Positions 1 to 5,929 of a DNA stretch of 5,929 nucleotides are shown here, piece by piece. Every line of letters begins with the position of its first letter. The stretch's first letter is position 1. The DNA is taken from NCBI GenBank assembly GCA_910586375.1, contig CAJUIE010000104.1, positions 1 through 5,929 of the forward strand, in the 5' to 3' direction. A program made the translations under genes and the position numbers. The notes under the pieces were generated by a model. It was not told the origin of the DNA. It was given only the letters and a program-made list of their open reading frames with translations, and made no database searches. The stretch comes from an uncultured Alistipes sp. (lineage in GTDB: Bacteria; Bacteroidota; Bacteroidia; Bacteroidales; Rikenellaceae).

Positions 1-1111
1 CGGTAATCTTGATCTGCGCGAGCTGGGCTGCGTTGTTGACTGTGGCGTCCTGCATTTCGTCGTCGGTGCGGTCCGTAGCGAAGTAGAGCTGCCACAGCCG
101 GTAGGTACCGTTATAGTAGCCGTAGGAGTAGTTGCAGGCCCACTCCGAGTAGTTGCTCTTGCTCGACTGCGACTTCAGGCCGATCTGCTCGCCAATGCGG
201 CCATTGCTCCACGACGAGGCACTGGAGCGGTCGCCTAAGAATTCGACCTCCCACATGGATTCGTGCCACTCGGTGTCGTACTTGTCCTGAATCATGTTGA
301 TGAATACCTGCTTGTAGTCGGGGTTTAGTCCGTGCAGTCCTGAGCGGATAACGCTGTGTGCGTGGTCGGCAGCCAGTCCGTAGAGCGACTGTTTACTTAT
401 GCCTTCGGTCTGCGCCACGCTTTCGCCTGCCATAAAGAGGTAGAGGCGGGCCAGAATGCCGTGGGCGACTGATTGATTGACGCGCGACGGGGTGCCGTCG
501 ACCCCTTCGTCGAGGTCGGGCAGGCACTGCTCCATTTCGGCGGCGCACCATGCGAGTACCTCGGCCTGGGGTGTTGAGGCTTTCTGCACATCCGATGGAT
601 TGGGCGAGGTGACCGTCTCCACCCGCAGCGGTACATTGCCCCACGCCTGGGCGAGCAGGAAGTGGTAGTAGGCCCTTAAGAACCGGGCTTCAGCTTTGTA
701 CAGGCTCAGTTCGTGCGTCATCTTTGCGGGGTCAATCTCCACCTGCTCCATTGCTTCGAGGAACTCGTTGGCGTTCTTGATTCCCTCGTAGAGTTTCGAC
801 CAAACCTTATAGATCGCTTCAGTCCCGGCCGTGTGGTTGTACTTGTCGGGACGGGCTTCGGCGTTGTTGTAGTTGTTGTAGTAGCAGAGGTCGTCGGCAT
901 TGCTGATCTGCAACGAATAGTAGCAGCCGTAGAGCTCTTCGCTGCTCATGACGCCGTATATGCCTGCCAGTCCGTAGATTATTTTCTGTTCGCTGTCGTA
1001 GTAGCCTTTGCCCGGAATGACATAGGGGTCGGTATCTAAGAAGCTGCATGCCCCGAGTACACTGCCGAGCAGCAGGAGGAGGGCCGTTTTGATGTTATGG
1101 ATGGTTTTCAT
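1..1111 (-). CDS. SusD/RagB-family surface glycan-binding lipoprotein (C-terminal part outside window)
   Basis: SusD-family proteins are outer-membrane lipoproteins that cap a SusC transporter and help capture glycan at the cell surface. The frame opens at ATG (1111-1109) and runs without a stop to base 2, giving 370 residues; the family usually has about 500-650, so the C-terminus is missing only because the window ends. Residues 1-21 form a lipoprotein signal peptide: Lys2 and Lys8, a Leu run at 11-15, then lipobox LGAC with Cys22 as the lipidated residue. Acidic residues soon after it (D26, D28) are compatible with Bacteroidota surface export. Family hallmarks are the NADD/YYNNYNN stretch (71-83), W104-L107 with YEGIKNANEFLE (108-119), EARFLRAYYHFLLAQAWGNV (141-160), which belongs to the helical TPR-like core, HGILARLYLFMAGE (217-230), and ESMWEVEF (284-291). 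The start lies 24 bases after the SusC stop, so the pair is co-transcribed. The ligand is inferred from the neighbouring lyase to be a glycosaminoglycan; the sequence alone does not prove it. Family assignment is very secure. Confidence 0.97.
   Translation of the reverse strand, partial: MKTIHNIKTALLLLLGSVLGACSFLDTDPYVIPGKGYYDSEQKIIYGLAGIYGVMSSEELYGCYYSLQISNADDLCYYNNYNNAEARPDKYNHTAGTEAIYKVWSKLYEGIKNANEFLEAMEQVEIDPAKMTHELSLYKAEARFLRAYYHFLLAQAWGNVPLRVETVTSPNPSDVQKASTPQAEVLAWCAAEMEQCLPDLDEGVDGTPSRVNQSVAHGILARLYLFMAGESVAQTEGISKQSLYGLAADHAHSVIRSGLHGLNPDYKQVFINMIQDKYDTEWHESMWEVEFLGDRSSASSWSNGRIGEQIGLKSQSSKSNYSEWACNYSYGYYNGTYRLWQLYFATDRTDDEMQDATVNNAAQLAQIKIT
863..883 (-). repeat. Short in-frame tandem repeat (9-bp unit x2 plus a third of a unit)
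   Basis: On the plus strand the unit gttgttgta occurs twice head to tail (863-871 and 872-880), followed by gta (881-883). Read on the minus strand it encodes Tyr followed by Tyr-Asn-Asn-Tyr-Asn-Asn at SusD residues 77-83. It is a coding microsatellite whose length changes would stay in frame. It is probably incidental, but it lies in the N-terminal part of the binding protein. Confidence 0.7.
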
Positions 1112-1135
1112 GGCTGTCTGAATCGCTTTAAACCG
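1112..1135 (-). other. 24-base susC-susD intergenic gap with no Shine-Dalgarno
   Basis: The gap between the SusC stop (TAA, 1138-1136) and the SusD start ATG reads CGGTTTAAAGCG then ATTCAGACAGCC on the coding strand. It has no purine-rich AGGAGG-like element at the usual distance, no hairpin with a T run, and no room for a promoter. This fits Bacteroidota, where start selection commonly does not depend on a Shine-Dalgarno sequence, and supports co-transcription of the SusC and SusD genes. Confidence 0.6.
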
Positions 1136-4100
1136 TTAGAATGTGAGGTTTACACCGGCCGTGAAGCCTATGGCACGCGGATAGGCCGACCAGTCGAATC
1201 CGGGGGTCAGGACCGAATTGCGGGTGGAGACTTCAGGGTCGGGGCCGCTATATCCGGTCAGGGTCCAGATGTTGTCAGCCGAGACATAGACGCGTAGTGC
1301 CGAGATGCCTGCCTTGCGCAGTGTGCGGGTAGGCAGGCTGTAGCCCAGTGAGAGGTTCTTCAGGCGCAGGAACGATCCGTCCTCCACTACGCGGGAGGAG
1401 TAGACCTCGCGGCCCCGGGCTCCTACGCGGGGGATGTCGCTCGTCGCATTTTCGGGGGTCCAGCGCCCGGCATAGGAGGCCAGCTGGTTGGTCTGGCTCT
1501 TCCATCCCGAGTCGAATACCAGACGGTTGGCGTTGAGTACATCGTTGCCGTAGCTCCACGAGAAGAAGATGTTCAGGTCGAAACCTTTCCATTGGAACGT
1601 ATTGCCGAAGCCGCCCGTGTGGAGGGGCTGACCACAGCCGATGATCGTGCGGTCATAGTCGTCGATCACGCCGTCGCCGTTCATATCGCGGTAGCGCATG
1701 TCGCCGGGCTGGATGTTTTCCCTCTGGTAGTTTGTCATGTAGGGAATACCTTCGCGCAGGACGTATTGGCCGTCTACGATGTCGAAATCCTCGTATTTAT
1801 AGGTGCCCTCGTAGATGAGTCCGTACATCATGCCTGTCGGTTTGCCCACCTGCGAAATGTAGGGGAACTGAGAGTTGAAGTGCGTGTCCCACGTCACGGC
1901 CGATTGCAGTGTGTTCTGGCCATCCACCAGCGCCATGATCTTGTTGCGGTTGAAGGCGATGTTGAACGAGGTCGACCAACGGAAGTCGCGGCTCTTGACG
2001 TTGACCGTTTCCAGCGTGAACTCGAAGCCGCGGTTGCGGATTTTGCCGATGTTGATCATTCCTTGCTCGTAGCCGCTTGATGCGGGCAGCAGGGCGTAGA
2101 GCAGCAGGTCGCGGGTGTTTTTCAAATACCAGTCACCCGAGAACTTGATCCGGTCCTCGAAGAATCCCAGGTCGAGACCTACGTTCCACTGCTCGGTGGT
2201 CTCCCACTTGAGGCGGTCGTTGGCCATGTTCGAGACGTAGTAGCCCGGGACGCGTTCTCCGCCGAACACATAGTCGAGCGAACCGCTCGCGCCGGGTTGC
2301 ACGGTGATCTGCGAGTAGAAGTCGTAGGGTGTCTGCGTGCGGTTGTTGCCCGTCAGTCCCCACGACGCGCGGAGCTTGCCGTTGGAGAGCCATTTGCTCT
2401 TTTTGAGCGCCTCTTCGCGGTTGAAGTTCCACGACGTGCCCACCGAGGGGAAGTAGCCCCAGCGGTTGCCGGCGGGGAATTTCGACGATCCGTCGGCACG
2501 GAACGAGACGGTCAGATAGTATTTGTAACGATAATTGTAGTTGGCACGGAACAGGGCCGACATCATCCGCCAGTCGCTGTAAATGCCCTTGACAATCTGG
2601 TAGTCACCTGTGTAGATACCCGCTATGCCCAGCTCCTCGGAGGTGATCTGCGTGGCATTTACGCCGTCGTAGGTCTGCTTCTGGCCCTGGAATGTCAGGC
2701 CGGCCAGCAGGTCGATGTTGTGGTTGCGGGCTACACGTTTGCGCCACGTCAGCGTGTTTTCGTTGATCCACGAACGCTGGTCGGTCCAGTAGATACCGCC
2801 GTTGACTCCCTTACCGCTGGGCGACTTGGGGTTGCCGGTGTAGGTCTCGCTGCCGTTGAACTCCTCACGGCGGCGTTGATTGAGCGTGTAGCCGCCCGTG
2901 ACCTTGAGTTTCAGGTCGGGGATGATCGTGTAGGTCAGCGCCAGATTGGCGTTGAGGTAGTCAACCAGCATTTTGCGGTGCTCGTTGCGGGCCGTCTTCA
3001 CCGGATTAAAGCGGTAGTCGTCCGAGCCGGAGACCCCTTCATCGAACATTTCGTCGAGCAGGTCCTGACCTGAGGGCGATATGGGACGGTAGCCCCACAC
3101 CGAGAACATCAGCCACCCCGATGATGATGAGGTGCTCTCGGCCGTTGTGGGGGTCACGCCGTTGGTCGCCGTACGCGAGTAGTTGGCATTCATGTCCATG
3201 ACCAGCTTCTTCGTGATGGGCAGCGTAAGTTTGGCTTTGCCCTGGTAGCGCTGGAAGTTCGAGCGGAGGATGATGCCGTCCTGGTCGAGGGCCGAGAAGC
3301 CGATGTTGTAGCGCAATCCCTCCTTGTTGCCGCCCGAGAGTGAGACGTTGTAGTTCTGTTGAAAGGAGGTACGGTAGAGCTCATCCTGCCAGTCGATGCC
3401 GCGGATGTTTGTACGGTAGTCTTCGAGGGTAAGACCGTCGCGGAAGTAGGTTTTGTTCATCGTTGCTTCATCGAGCCACTCGCTCTGCAACCGGACAAAC
3501 TCGTATGTGTCCATCAGGTCGATCTTATTGGCGATGCGGTTCATGGAGAACGAAGCGTTGAAGTTGACCGTAGGTTTGCCTTCGGTGCCGCCTTTGGTCG
3601 TGATGACGATCACACCGTTAGCACCTCTGGCGCCGTAGATGGCTATGGCCGAGGCGTCTTTCAGTACGTCGATCGATTCGATGTCGGCGGGGTTGATCGA
3701 CGCGGCGAACGAGCTTTCGGAGGGGAACCCGTCAATGATGTAGAGCGGGGCGCTGCTCTGCGTAAGGGAGTTGTTGCCCCGGATGGTGACGGTGGCTTCG
3801 GTACCCAGTGCTCCGTCGCCCGTGGTGGCCACAACACCGGCGATACGCCCCGCTAAGGCGTTGTCGAATGAGGTGACGTTGGCCTTCATGATCTCGCTCA
3901 GGTCGGCTTTGGCTACCGATCCCGTCAGGTCGCGGCGGGTCGTCGTGCCGTAACCCATGTGCACGATCTCCACAGCACCGATCGAGGCCGCCTCTTCTGC
4001 CATTTTTACATTGATGGCCGTGCGTTTGCCGACGGGCTCTTCGACGGTCGTATAGCCCAGATAGGAGAAGACGAGCGTCTGCTCCTCGCGGGCCTGGATC

Positions 4101-4288
4101 GAGTAGTTGCCGTTGCTTCCGGTTGCGGTACCGCTTTGCGAGCCTTTTACTATGACGGTCACGCCTACCAGCGGGACATCGTTCGTGTCCACGACGCGCC
4201 CGACCACGGTGTGCTGGGCCAGTGCTGCGGTTGCCGTTCCGAGGGCCAGCATCAGCGTTGCCGCTATGGGTTTGAGCATTGTTCTCAT
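1136..4288 (-). CDS. SusC/RagA-family TonB-linked outer-membrane glycan transporter
   Basis: Complete 1050-residue SusC-type TonB-dependent transporter, of ordinary length for the family. Residues 1-24 are a Sec signal peptide (Arg2 and Lys6, a hydrophobic core at 8-23, cleavage after ALA at 22-24). Residues about 27-100 are the carboxypeptidase-regulatory-like domain (VVGRVVDTNDVPLVGVTVIV, later SYLGYTT). A TonB-box-like segment follows (EIVHMGYGTTTRRDLTGSVA, 107-126). The plug carries VTIRGNNSL (167-175), PLYIIDGFP (181-189) and the SusC signature DIESIDVLKDASAIAIYGA followed by RGANGVIVITTKGG (202-234). The rest is a 22-strand barrel, with an EF-hand-like loop DMNGDGVIDDYD (868-879), GGFGNTFQWKGFDLNIFFSW, and a C-terminus ending in GVNLTF with the terminal Phe typical of outer-membrane barrels. 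There is no N-terminal STN domain. ATG at 4288 is the first start; Met4 is a possible alternative that would keep the signal peptide. It pairs with the SusD gene 24 bases downstream and imports oligosaccharides, probably from a glycosaminoglycan judging by the lyase upstream. Confidence 0.98.
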   Translation of the reverse strand: MRTMLKPIAATLMLALGTATAALAQHTVVGRVVDTNDVPLVGVTVIVKGSQSGTATGSNGNYSIQAREEQTLVFSYLGYTTVEEPVGKRTAINVKMAEEAASIGAVEIVHMGYGTTTRRDLTGSVAKADLSEIMKANVTSFDNALAGRIAGVVATTGDGALGTEATVTIRGNNSLTQSSAPLYIIDGFPSESSFAASINPADIESIDVLKDASAIAIYGARGANGVIVITTKGGTEGKPTVNFNASFSMNRIANKIDLMDTYEFVRLQSEWLDEATMNKTYFRDGLTLEDYRTNIRGIDWQDELYRTSFQQNYNVSLSGGNKEGLRYNIGFSALDQDGIILRSNFQRYQGKAKLTLPITKKLVMDMNANYSRTATNGVTPTTAESTSSSSGWLMFSVWGYRPISPSGQDLLDEMFDEGVSGSDDYRFNPVKTARNEHRKMLVDYLNANLALTYTIIPDLKLKVTGGYTLNQRRREEFNGSETYTGNPKSPSGKGVNGGIYWTDQRSWINENTLTWRKRVARNHNIDLLAGLTFQGQKQTYDGVNATQITSEELGIAGIYTGDYQIVKGIYSDWRMMSALFRANYNYRYKYYLTVSFRADGSSKFPAGNRWGYFPSVGTSWNFNREEALKKSKWLSNGKLRASWGLTGNNRTQTPYDFYSQITVQPGASGSLDYVFGGERVPGYYVSNMANDRLKWETTEQWNVGLDLGFFEDRIKFSGDWYLKNTRDLLLYALLPASSGYEQGMINIGKIRNRGFEFTLETVNVKSRDFRWSTSFNIAFNRNKIMALVDGQNTLQSAVTWDTHFNSQFPYISQVGKPTGMMYGLIYEGTYKYEDFDIVDGQYVLREGIPYMTNYQRENIQPGDMRYRDMNGDGVIDDYDRTIIGCGQPLHTGGFGNTFQWKGFDLNIFFSWSYGNDVLNANRLVFDSGWKSQTNQLASYAGRWTPENATSDIPRVGARGREVYSSRVVEDGSFLRLKNLSLGYSLPTRTLRKAGISALRVYVSADNIWTLTGYSGPDPEVSTRNSVLTPGFDWSAYPRAIGFTAGVNLTF

Positions 4289-4316
4289 TGTTATAAGTTG
4301 GTTGTGCAGTTTTCGA
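4289..4316 (-). other. 28-base lyase-susC intergenic gap with AT-rich start context
   Basis: The gap between the lyase stop (TAA, 4319-4317) and the SusC start ATG reads TCGAAAACTGCACAACC then AACTTATAACA on the coding strand. It has no Shine-Dalgarno-like purine block and no stem-loop with a T run, so no terminator separates the genes. The last bases before the ATG are AT-rich, a context often seen ahead of Bacteroidota starts. I do not see the Bacteroidota promoter pattern (TTTG near -33 with TAnnTTTG near -7), so SusC is probably translated from the transcript that carries the lyase. Confidence 0.55.
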
Positions 4317-5929
4317 TTACTGTTTTTTAAGCCGGAAATCTACGGGCAGGCCGTGTTGGCAGGTCACCTTCAGGAGCGTATTGCCGTTGCGGTCGACTGC
4401 CTCTAACCGGGCATCGTCTCCGATGGGGCGCCACGATCCTGCTATTTCCACCTCTTTCAGTATGGGCGGACACTCCTGTCGTGTGGTGTAGCTCTTTTTG
4501 GTCAGACCCAGGTCGGGCGTGCCGACGCTCATCACCAGCGTTCCGTCTGCATCGGTGCGTTCCATAACGATCGTCTCTGCGTCGATCTTTCGTATCGTTC
4601 CCTCTCCTGCATAGTCTGCATAGCAGACGTAGCCCGTGATGCCGGTTGCTGCATCACGCACCACGTGGGCCTCGTTGTCACGGCGCAGCACCTCGTAGTC
4701 GTCCTTGCGGGCGATGCGGCTGATCTCCTTGTTGGTCGGCTGAATGTAGACCGTATATTCGTAGCTCGCCTCCCGGGGCGCCTTGCCGTGGTCGATGTAG
4801 ACCGTGGCGAAGTCGCCGGTCTCCATCTTACGGGTCTTGTCGTTGGGCGACGACTGATTCTGCTTGACGATATGCACCTGCGGGGCATTTTTGATGACGT
4901 AGTAGTTGCCCTTGGTGTCGGAGACCATCATACGCTCCACGCCGCTTCGGGTGTGGTGAAGCGGGAAGCCGCCCAATACCTCGTCATCGACCTCTATAGG
5001 CTCGCCTGTGTTGTCCAGATGTAGCTGAAAAAGGGTTGTTTCGGTGGGGTAGAGCGTGTTGTCATTGGTGATGCCGCTGCCGATGAAGATCATGCGGTTG
5101 TCGAAGCAGAAGACTGACTTGCGGGCTGTGGCTCCGGGCGTGAAATTTTTCAGGTCGCGCTCCTCGAACTGGAAAGCCAGCACGCCGTTGCGCCCTTCGA
5201 GCGACGATACACCGGCGAACCGCCGCGGGTTGCGCTCCATAAGCGTGCCCGGACGGGGGCTGTCGAGCTCCTCCCACGGCAGGTGGATCGTTGTGGCTCC
5301 CGGCGGACGGTTCCAGTCCCAGCCCTCCTGCACGAAGCCACTTGCTGCGGCTGTCGCCGGGTTGCCCGAGCCGATGATCGGTGCCGTGCCGTAGCTCTGA
5401 TAGCGACCGTAACGGTTGTCTTTCGTATAGATTTCCGAGCCCCACACATCGCTGTTGTAGGCCTTGAGTGTCACCATCCAGTTGCCGCGGCGGTGGATGC
5501 CCGTAGCGCCGTAGTTGAGTGCGAAGAACCCTTCGGGGGTAGCTCCGGGGGTTATGCCTTCGCGTTTGAAAAGGGCATTAAGCTCCTTGTCCGTGCCTTT
5601 CAGACGAAGGTAGGCGCTCGCCAGCTCGGGATCGACACTCTTATTGCAGCCCGTCAGGTCACCCAGTGCCGCCACGTAGCCGAAGGCGTTGACATCGGCA
5701 TCGGGTATGCGACCGTTCTTACTGAGCGGGTGACGGCCTGCAATACCTAAGCCCCAATGGCGCAGGTTGGTGTAGTTGGCCATCGTCAACAGCGCCTGTT
5801 TGAGTTTGCGCCGGGCCTCTTCCGAGGGGGCGAAGCCGGTCCCGGCCGTGGCTTTGCAGTAGTGGCCGAGTGTGGCGAAGGCTCCGGTCGAGTAGGCGGG
5901 GTAGAAACCGCCGTGGTGAAACGTCGTAC
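4317..5929 (-). CDS. Polysaccharide lyase family 8, chondroitin sulfate ABC lyase type (N-terminal part outside window)
   Basis: This enzyme cleaves uronic-acid-containing glycosaminoglycans (chondroitin, dermatan, often hyaluronan) by beta-elimination, leaving unsaturated disaccharides. The frame is open from the right edge to TAA at 4319-4317, giving 536 visible C-terminal residues; chondroitinase ABC homologues have about 1000. Numbering from the first whole codon (5927), residues 1 to about 75 are the end of the alpha/alpha toroid and the rest forms the beta-sandwich and C-terminal domains. The four catalytic residues of Proteus vulgaris chondroitinase ABC (H501, Y508, R560, E653) match here as H5 and Y12 in FHHGGFYPAYS, R65 in AGRHP, and E165 in SEIYTKDNRYGRYQS. 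H-to-Y spacing is identical (7), and the other spacings are within a few residues. Further family motifs are EGWDWN (201-206), GATTIHLP (210-217), SSLEG (241-245) and ETTLFQ (296-301). An in-frame TTG at 5789 is internal, not the true start, because these motifs continue upstream of it. A signal peptide would be outside the window. Xanthan lyase and strict hyaluronate lyase are less likely given the EIYxKDNRYGRYQS and DWN motifs. Exact specificity cannot be read from sequence. Confidence 0.96.
   Translation of the reverse strand, partial: TTFHHGGFYPAYSTGAFATLGHYCKATAGTGFAPSEEARRKLKQALLTMANYTNLRHWGLGIAGRHPLSKNGRIPDADVNAFGYVAALGDLTGCNKSVDPELASAYLRLKGTDKELNALFKREGITPGATPEGFFALNYGATGIHRRGNWMVTLKAYNSDVWGSEIYTKDNRYGRYQSYGTAPIIGSGNPATAAASGFVQEGWDWNRPPGATTIHLPWEELDSPRPGTLMERNPRRFAGVSSLEGRNGVLAFQFEERDLKNFTPGATARKSVFCFDNRMIFIGSGITNDNTLYPTETTLFQLHLDNTGEPIEVDDEVLGGFPLHHTRSGVERMMVSDTKGNYYVIKNAPQVHIVKQNQSSPNDKTRKMETGDFATVYIDHGKAPREASYEYTVYIQPTNKEISRIARKDDYEVLRRDNEAHVVRDAATGITGYVCYADYAGEGTIRKIDAETIVMERTDADGTLVMSVGTPDLGLTKKSYTTRQECPPILKEVEIAGSWRPIGDDARLEAVDRNGNTLLKVTCQHGLPVDFRLKKQ

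Larger units (their letters stand above)
1..5929 (-). other. Predicted operon: PL8 lyase - SusC - SusD (part of a glycosaminoglycan PUL)
   Basis: Three genes on one strand are separated by 28 and 24 bases with no terminator or promoter between them. The content (depolymerising lyase, TonB-linked importer, surface binding lipoprotein) is the standard core of a polysaccharide utilisation locus. Both end genes run off the window, so operon ends, regulator and remaining enzymes are not visible. In known Bacteroides chondroitin loci the same parts occur with sulfatases and a family 88 unsaturated glucuronyl hydrolase, which would be expected in the flanks here. The regulator cannot be determined from this stretch. 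Confidence 0.85.

Noticed and set aside
713..1039. A 108-codon plus-strand open frame with a long valine run
   Set aside because: It is antisense to SusD. The valine run is the reverse reading of the Tyr/Asn-rich repeat region.
1592..2080. A 162-codon plus-strand open frame (with similar ones at 3359-3856, 3959-4330, 4665-5024 and 5283-5750)
   Set aside because: All are antisense to SusC or the lyase and show low-complexity, Val/Ala/Arg/Asp-rich translations without motifs. They are shadows of the real genes.
2297..3073. A 258-codon open frame on the plus strand
   Set aside because: It lies entirely antisense to SusC, which has unmistakable family motifs. Its translation is rich in Val, Arg and Ala with no recognisable domain, as expected for the complement of a GC-rich gene.
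3116..3132. Trinucleotide run (gatgatgat) as a functional repeat
   Set aside because: It only encodes four consecutive Ser residues (387-390) in a barrel loop of SusC; it is too short to call a repeat element.
5787..5789. TTG as the start codon of the lyase gene
   Set aside because: The frame stays open to the window edge, and the upstream residues contain the catalytic His and Tyr in a family motif, so the TTG is an internal codon.
1..5929. tRNA, rRNA, CRISPR, insertion sequence, attachment site or a wholly new system
   Set aside because: The window is almost fully occupied by three recognisable genes with gaps of 24 and 28 bases. I saw no direct-repeat array, terminal inverted repeats, transposase motifs or RNA-like structure.

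Overview
The window looks like the middle of a glycan-utilisation locus (PUL) from a member of the Bacteroidota. The evidence is a SusC-type TonB-dependent transporter next to a SusD-type lipoprotein, start codons without a clear Shine-Dalgarno sequence, and no other gene types. Base composition is GC-rich (high 50s per cent by eye) with mostly G/C-ending codons. Among gut Bacteroidales this fits an Alistipes-like genome better than a typical Bacteroides, but the genus is a guess.

All three genes lie on the minus strand and read from right to left. First is a polysaccharide lyase family 8 enzyme of the chondroitin sulfate ABC lyase type (4317-5929). Its N-terminal part lies beyond the right edge, and 536 C-terminal residues are visible. 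After 28 bases comes a complete SusC-like outer-membrane transporter of 1050 residues (1136-4288). After another 24 bases comes a SusD-like surface lipoprotein (1-1111), of which 370 N-terminal residues are visible before the left edge. The short gaps, shared strand and lack of any terminator-like or promoter-like element between the genes indicate one transcript.

The inferred role is capture and breakdown of a uronic-acid-containing glycosaminoglycan such as chondroitin sulfate, dermatan sulfate or hyaluronan. SusD and SusC would bind oligosaccharides at the cell surface and import them with TonB energy. The lyase would cut the chain by beta-elimination to unsaturated disaccharides. The sulfatases and the unsaturated glucuronyl hydrolase needed to finish the job are not in the window and would be expected nearby. 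The lyase keeps all four catalytic residues known from the Proteus chondroitinase ABC (His, Tyr, Arg, Glu), so it is predicted to be active.

I found no RNA gene, mobile element, CRISPR array or convincing promoter. Almost every base is coding, and the many other open frames are antisense or out-of-frame shadows expected in GC-rich DNA. I see no radically new system. The points worth a second look are the lyase-first gene order, details of the SusC N-terminus, and the substrate breadth of the lyase.
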